From NCBI GenBank assembly GCA_003021335.1, contig PXQL01000003.1, forward strand, positions 26,316 to 34,742: 8,427 bases of DNA. The letters run 5' to 3'. The stretch is from Halobacteriales archaeon QH_10_67_13 (GTDB lineage Archaea > Halobacteriota > Halobacteria > Halobacteriales > Haloarculaceae). A program made the position numbers and the translations under genes. The notes below the pieces were generated by a model that saw nothing but the letters and a program-made list of their open reading frames with translations, was not told the origin of the DNA and did not search any database. Positions 6,114 through 8,427 of this stretch are shown here, piece by piece. Within the stretch, counting starts at the first letter, position 1; each line of letters begins with the position of its first letter.

Positions 6114-6162
6114 TGACGGCCGCCGGCAGGTCGCCGTCACGAGCGCCGCCGTCTGTGACGGC
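6114..6162. repeat. cluster of four TGACGGC / GCCGTCA heptamers
   Basis: Four copies of one heptamer alternate in direction: TGACGGC (6114-6120), GCCGTCA (6133-6139), GCCGTC with a changed last base (6148-6153) and TGACGGC (6156-6162). The outer pair forms a hairpin with a 12-base loop and the inner pair a six-pair hairpin with loop TGT. The copies can also pair crosswise, so two alternative RNA folds exist. The cluster lies five bases after the DUF3179 stop and about 65 bases before the next start, so it could be a transcript end for the former or a regulator-binding site for the latter. Confidence 0.5.
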
Positions 6163-6226
6163 CCGAAGCGTTGACCCGGTCGAAAGGGAACGGCAGACTT
6201 GTGCGCGTAGGTCCCCTGCAGTGAGT

Positions 6227-6985
6227 ATGAGCACACGCGAAGAGTATCGCGACGCGGCGATTGCAGCGCTGGGCGAGCGCGCCTACGAGCGGGCGGGAAA
6301 CGAGTACACCAGGGCGGCGTGGCTGGGGCTGGCCGAGCCACGCGAGGATGTCAACCCGTTCACGGTCGACGAGCGCGGCTGGGTCGGCCGCGGTCTGAGC
6401 CACCTCGTGACCGCCGCCGCGGGCTACCGGGTCGCCGGAGCGGACGCCCGCGCCACCCGTCGGGGCGTCGAGGGTGTGGCCGTCGCCCGGGACCTGCGGG
6501 GGAGTGCCGATCCGGTCCAGCGAGCCTGTCTCGAGGAGTTCGTCGCCGACTTCCGGGCGATCGCGGGACTCGACGGCGCCGTCGAGGCCTACGAGACCGC
6601 CGCGCAGGCTTACCGGACGGCCGCCGAGGGGATCGACGACCCGCAGACGAAGGCGACGACGCCGCTGTTCGAGGCCGCCGCGGCGCCGCTCAAACAGCTC
6701 GCCCGGAGCCAGGCAAACGGCGAGATCGCGGTCACCTGGGAGGATCTCCACGGGAGCGATCCTAACCAGCCCGGGGCCTTTCTCGCCCACCGCGCCGAGT
6801 ATAAACGCCAGCGGCTTCCCGGGCTGATCGAGCAGACCGTCGCGGACGGCTACCTGGCCGCGCCGCGGGGCTCGACGGCCTACGACACGGACACGTATCG
6901 GTGTCCGGCCTGTGGCTCCCGCGATGTCAACTGGGTGGGGGCGAGCACGCTCTGTCTCCGGTGTTCGCGGCCCGTCGAGGAGTGA
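6227..6985 (+). CDS. uncharacterised haloarchaeal protein with helical repeats and C-terminal zinc ribbon
   Basis: I do not recognise a named function for this 252-residue protein. There is no signal peptide or membrane segment, so it should be cytoplasmic. The body is Ala-rich and helical, with stretches that resemble tetratricopeptide-like helices: REEYRDAAIAALGERAYERA (4-23), AGNEYTRAAWLGLAEP (23-38) and GAVEAYETAAQAYRTAAEGI (117-136). The C-terminus is a zinc ribbon: CPACG (226-230) and CLRC (243-246), with 13 residues between the pairs. Proteins of this make-up are common in haloarchaea and are sometimes tied to transcription or protein interaction, but nothing here proves that. ATG 6227 is preferred because the next residues form the first helix; GTG 6221 two codons earlier is an alternative. 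It stands alone on the + strand and is convergent with the photolyase-like gene, whose stop is 16 bases away. Confidence 0.8.
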   Translation: MSTREEYRDAAIAALGERAYERAGNEYTRAAWLGLAEPREDVNPFTVDERGWVGRGLSHLVTAAAGYRVAGADARATRRGVEGVAVARDLRGSADPVQRACLEEFVADFRAIAGLDGAVEAYETAAQAYRTAAEGIDDPQTKATTPLFEAAAAPLKQLARSQANGEIAVTWEDLHGSDPNQPGAFLAHRAEYKRQRLPGLIEQTVADGYLAAPRGSTAYDTDTYRCPACGSRDVNWVGASTLCLRCSRPVEE

Positions 6986-7001
6986 GCGGCGGCGGACCGG
7001 C

Positions 7002-8422
7002 TCAGAGCTCGCCGGCGGCGGCCATCTCGCGCAGCTCGGCGACCCGTTCGCGGATCTCGTCCATCTCGCCGGACTCCTGTTTGTTGTCGACGTGGCTGTA
7101 CATCAGCCCCATCCGGTGGTTCGAGCGGAGCTGCTCCTCGTTGCGGTCCAGAAAGTCCCAGTACAGGGCGTTGAACGGACAGGCACCCTCGCCGGTGTCT
7201 TTGGTCTTGTAGTACTTGCAGTCCCCGCAGTAATCGGACATCTTGTCGATGTAGTTGGCCGAGGAGACGTACGGCTTGGTGGCGAACACACCCTGGCCGT
7301 ACTGGCCCATCTCAATCACGTTCGGCGTGGTCACCCAGTGGTAGGCGTCGACGTAGGTGGCGTGGAACCACTCGTTGAGTTCGGCGGGCTCGACACCCCA
7401 CAGCGTCTCTCGGTCTCGCCGGTCCAGTACAGCGCCGGCAGCTCGTGCTCGGCGCCGAGCTGGTTTGCCGTCGCGAGCTCGGGCATCGCCTGTCGGTAGA
7501 CGTGCCGCATGAACTCCCGCCAGCCCAGCATCTGTCTGAGTGCCCCCTCTGCGGAGTTGAGCGCAACGGCCTCCTCCTCGTGGTAGGCCTCCTCGATCGC
7601 CTCGATCACCTCCATCGGGTGGAGCAGTCCGAGGTTGATGCTCGACCCCAGGAGCGTGTGGGTCATCGCCCAGTCGTCGGTCCGCATCGCGTCTTGGTAT
7701 GGGCCAAACTCCGGCAGCCGCTCCTTGATGAACGTGCGGAGCTGCTCGCAGGCCTGCCTACGGGTCACGGGCCAGGGAAACTCGTTGATGTCTGTGTTCC
7801 CCCAGGTGTCGAACTCCTCGCGGACCCAGGCGGCGGTCTCGGCGGTCAGCTCGTCGTGATCGTGTGCGGGCGCCGGCGGTGACTCCCACTCGGGCGGGGG
7901 AAACTCCTGGTTTTGATCGTCGTAGTTCCACTCGCCGCCGACCGGATCATCGCCGTCCATCAACACGCCCGTCTGCCGGCGCATCCACCGATAGAACGAC
8001 TCGTGGCGGAAGGGCGGATCGCCGGCCCACCGGTCGAAGGCCTCCGCGGTGCTGATGAACAGCTCGGTGTCGACGATCCGTAGGTCACCGCCGACCCGGT
8101 CGGCCAGTTCTGTGAACCGCTCGGCCGAGCCGTAACTGGGCGAGCGCATCGTCACGAGCCGGGCGTCCGGTCGCTCCCCGAAGAACGTCTCGAGTCCGGC
8201 GCCGAACCGATCGGTCTTGATGTACCGAACCTCGTAGCCCTCCTCGCGGAGCCGGTCACGGAACTGCCGCATCGCCGCGAACACGAGCGTCAGCTTGTGG
8301 TGGTGATAGGGCATCCGCCGGGCGAATCCGTGGGCTTCGATCATGAGCACCTGACTCCCCTCGGGCACACGGGCGAGCGGGCCACACTGCCGGGTGAGTT
8401 GCGTGCCGAGCACCCAGGGCAC
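7002..8422 (-). pseudogene. cryptochrome/photolyase-like gene (FeS-BCP type), broken by an internal out-of-frame deletion
   Basis: Two fragments in different frames together resemble a photolyase-like protein of the iron-sulfur bacterial cryptochrome/photolyase (COG3046) group, which binds flavin and a 4Fe-4S cluster. Fragment one (8422 down to about 7400) has the N-terminal fold PWVLGTQLTR, RRMPYHHHKLTLVFAAMRQF, FYRWMRRQTGVLMDGDDPVG, FPWPVTRRQA, INLGLLHPMEV, LGWREFMRHVYRQAMP and LPALYWTGETERRC. It then runs into a foreign Ser/Thr/Pro tail that stops at 7331. Fragment two continues in another frame from about 7406 (TLWGVEPAELNEWFHATYVD, HWVTTPNVIEMGQYG, FATKPYVSSANYIDKMSDYC, CPFNALYWDFLDRN) to the stop at 7002. 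The conserved stretch between them, including the HHIQRLM-type motif, is absent. The three cluster Cys in fragment two (YCGDCKYY and ACPF) and a Cys in ERRC remain. Start GTG 8422 fits the family but is five bases from the window edge, so the true start may lie outside. Confidence 0.82.
7398..7412 (-). other. deletion junction in the photolyase-like pseudogene
   Basis: Here the conserved upstream frame (ending GETERRC, Cys codon at 7402-7400) meets the conserved downstream frame (TLWGVEP, codons from 7406). The bases CGCTGT (- strand, 7405-7400) serve both readings: as Arg-Cys in the first frame and within Thr-Leu-Trp in the second. That is what a deletion between two short CGCTGT direct repeats would leave. 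From family spacing recalled from memory the loss is about 85 bases, one more than a multiple of three. Confidence 0.55.
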
Positions 8423-8427
8423 CTCGT

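Noticed and set aside
6983..7004. TGAGC ... GCTCA inverted repeat covering the two convergent stop codons.
   Set aside because: The five-pair stem arises largely because both ends contain a TGA stop followed by GC; too short to call a terminator.
7331..7412. Programmed frameshift joining the two photolyase fragments.
   Set aside because: A shift of frame would not restore the absent HHIQRLM-type segment, so coding sequence is lost rather than merely out of frame.
1..8427. tRNA, rRNA, CRISPR arrays, insertion sequences or integration sites.
   Set aside because: No cloverleaf, evenly spaced repeats, transposase-like protein or terminal inverted repeats with target duplications were seen.

Overview
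The window looks like chromosomal DNA of a halophilic archaeon (class Halobacteria). The reasons are high GC with strong third-position G/C bias, acidic proteins, two Tat-type lipoproteins with twin arginines and an LAGC lipobox followed by a Gly/Asp-rich spacer, GTG starts inside ATG/GTG-TGA overlaps, no convincing Shine-Dalgarno sites, and a TATA-like element about 28 bases from a start codon as in leaderless haloarchaeal transcripts. The genus cannot be fixed from the sequence alone.

Layout. 2-3633 (+): four tightly overlapping genes of a branched-chain amino acid type (HAAT family) ABC importer: the 3' end of livH, then livM, livG and livF. 3634-3808: a short gap with two small hairpins. 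3809-5215 (-): a LivJ-type substrate-binding lipoprotein convergent with the operon. 5216-5326: a divergent promoter region. 5327-6109 (+): a DUF3179 lipoprotein. 6110-6226: a gap with a cluster of inverted heptamers. 6227-6985 (+): an unrecognised helical protein with a C-terminal zinc ribbon. 7002-8422 (-): a cryptochrome/photolyase-like gene of the iron-sulfur (FeS-BCP/CryPro) branch, broken by an internal out-of-frame deletion.

The most notable observation is that the substrate-binding protein appears circularly permuted. After the signal peptide and linker, the segment that is normally the C-terminal half of a LivJ-type protein comes first (residues about 73-254). The normally N-terminal half follows (residues about 275-468), and the protein stops where the first segment would normally begin. 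Together the halves cover essentially the whole fold once, in one uninterrupted reading frame. LivHMGF would form the membrane channel and two ATPases, and the lipoprotein would deliver ligand from outside the membrane. In this protein the lipid anchor would be tied to a different lobe than usual. Whether it serves this importer or another is inferred only from proximity.

The second notable observation is the photolyase-like pseudogene. Its two fragments are each well conserved but lie in different frames, and roughly 85 bases coding for the conserved HHIQRL-type motif appear to be missing between them. No RNA genes, CRISPR arrays, insertion sequences or origins were seen.
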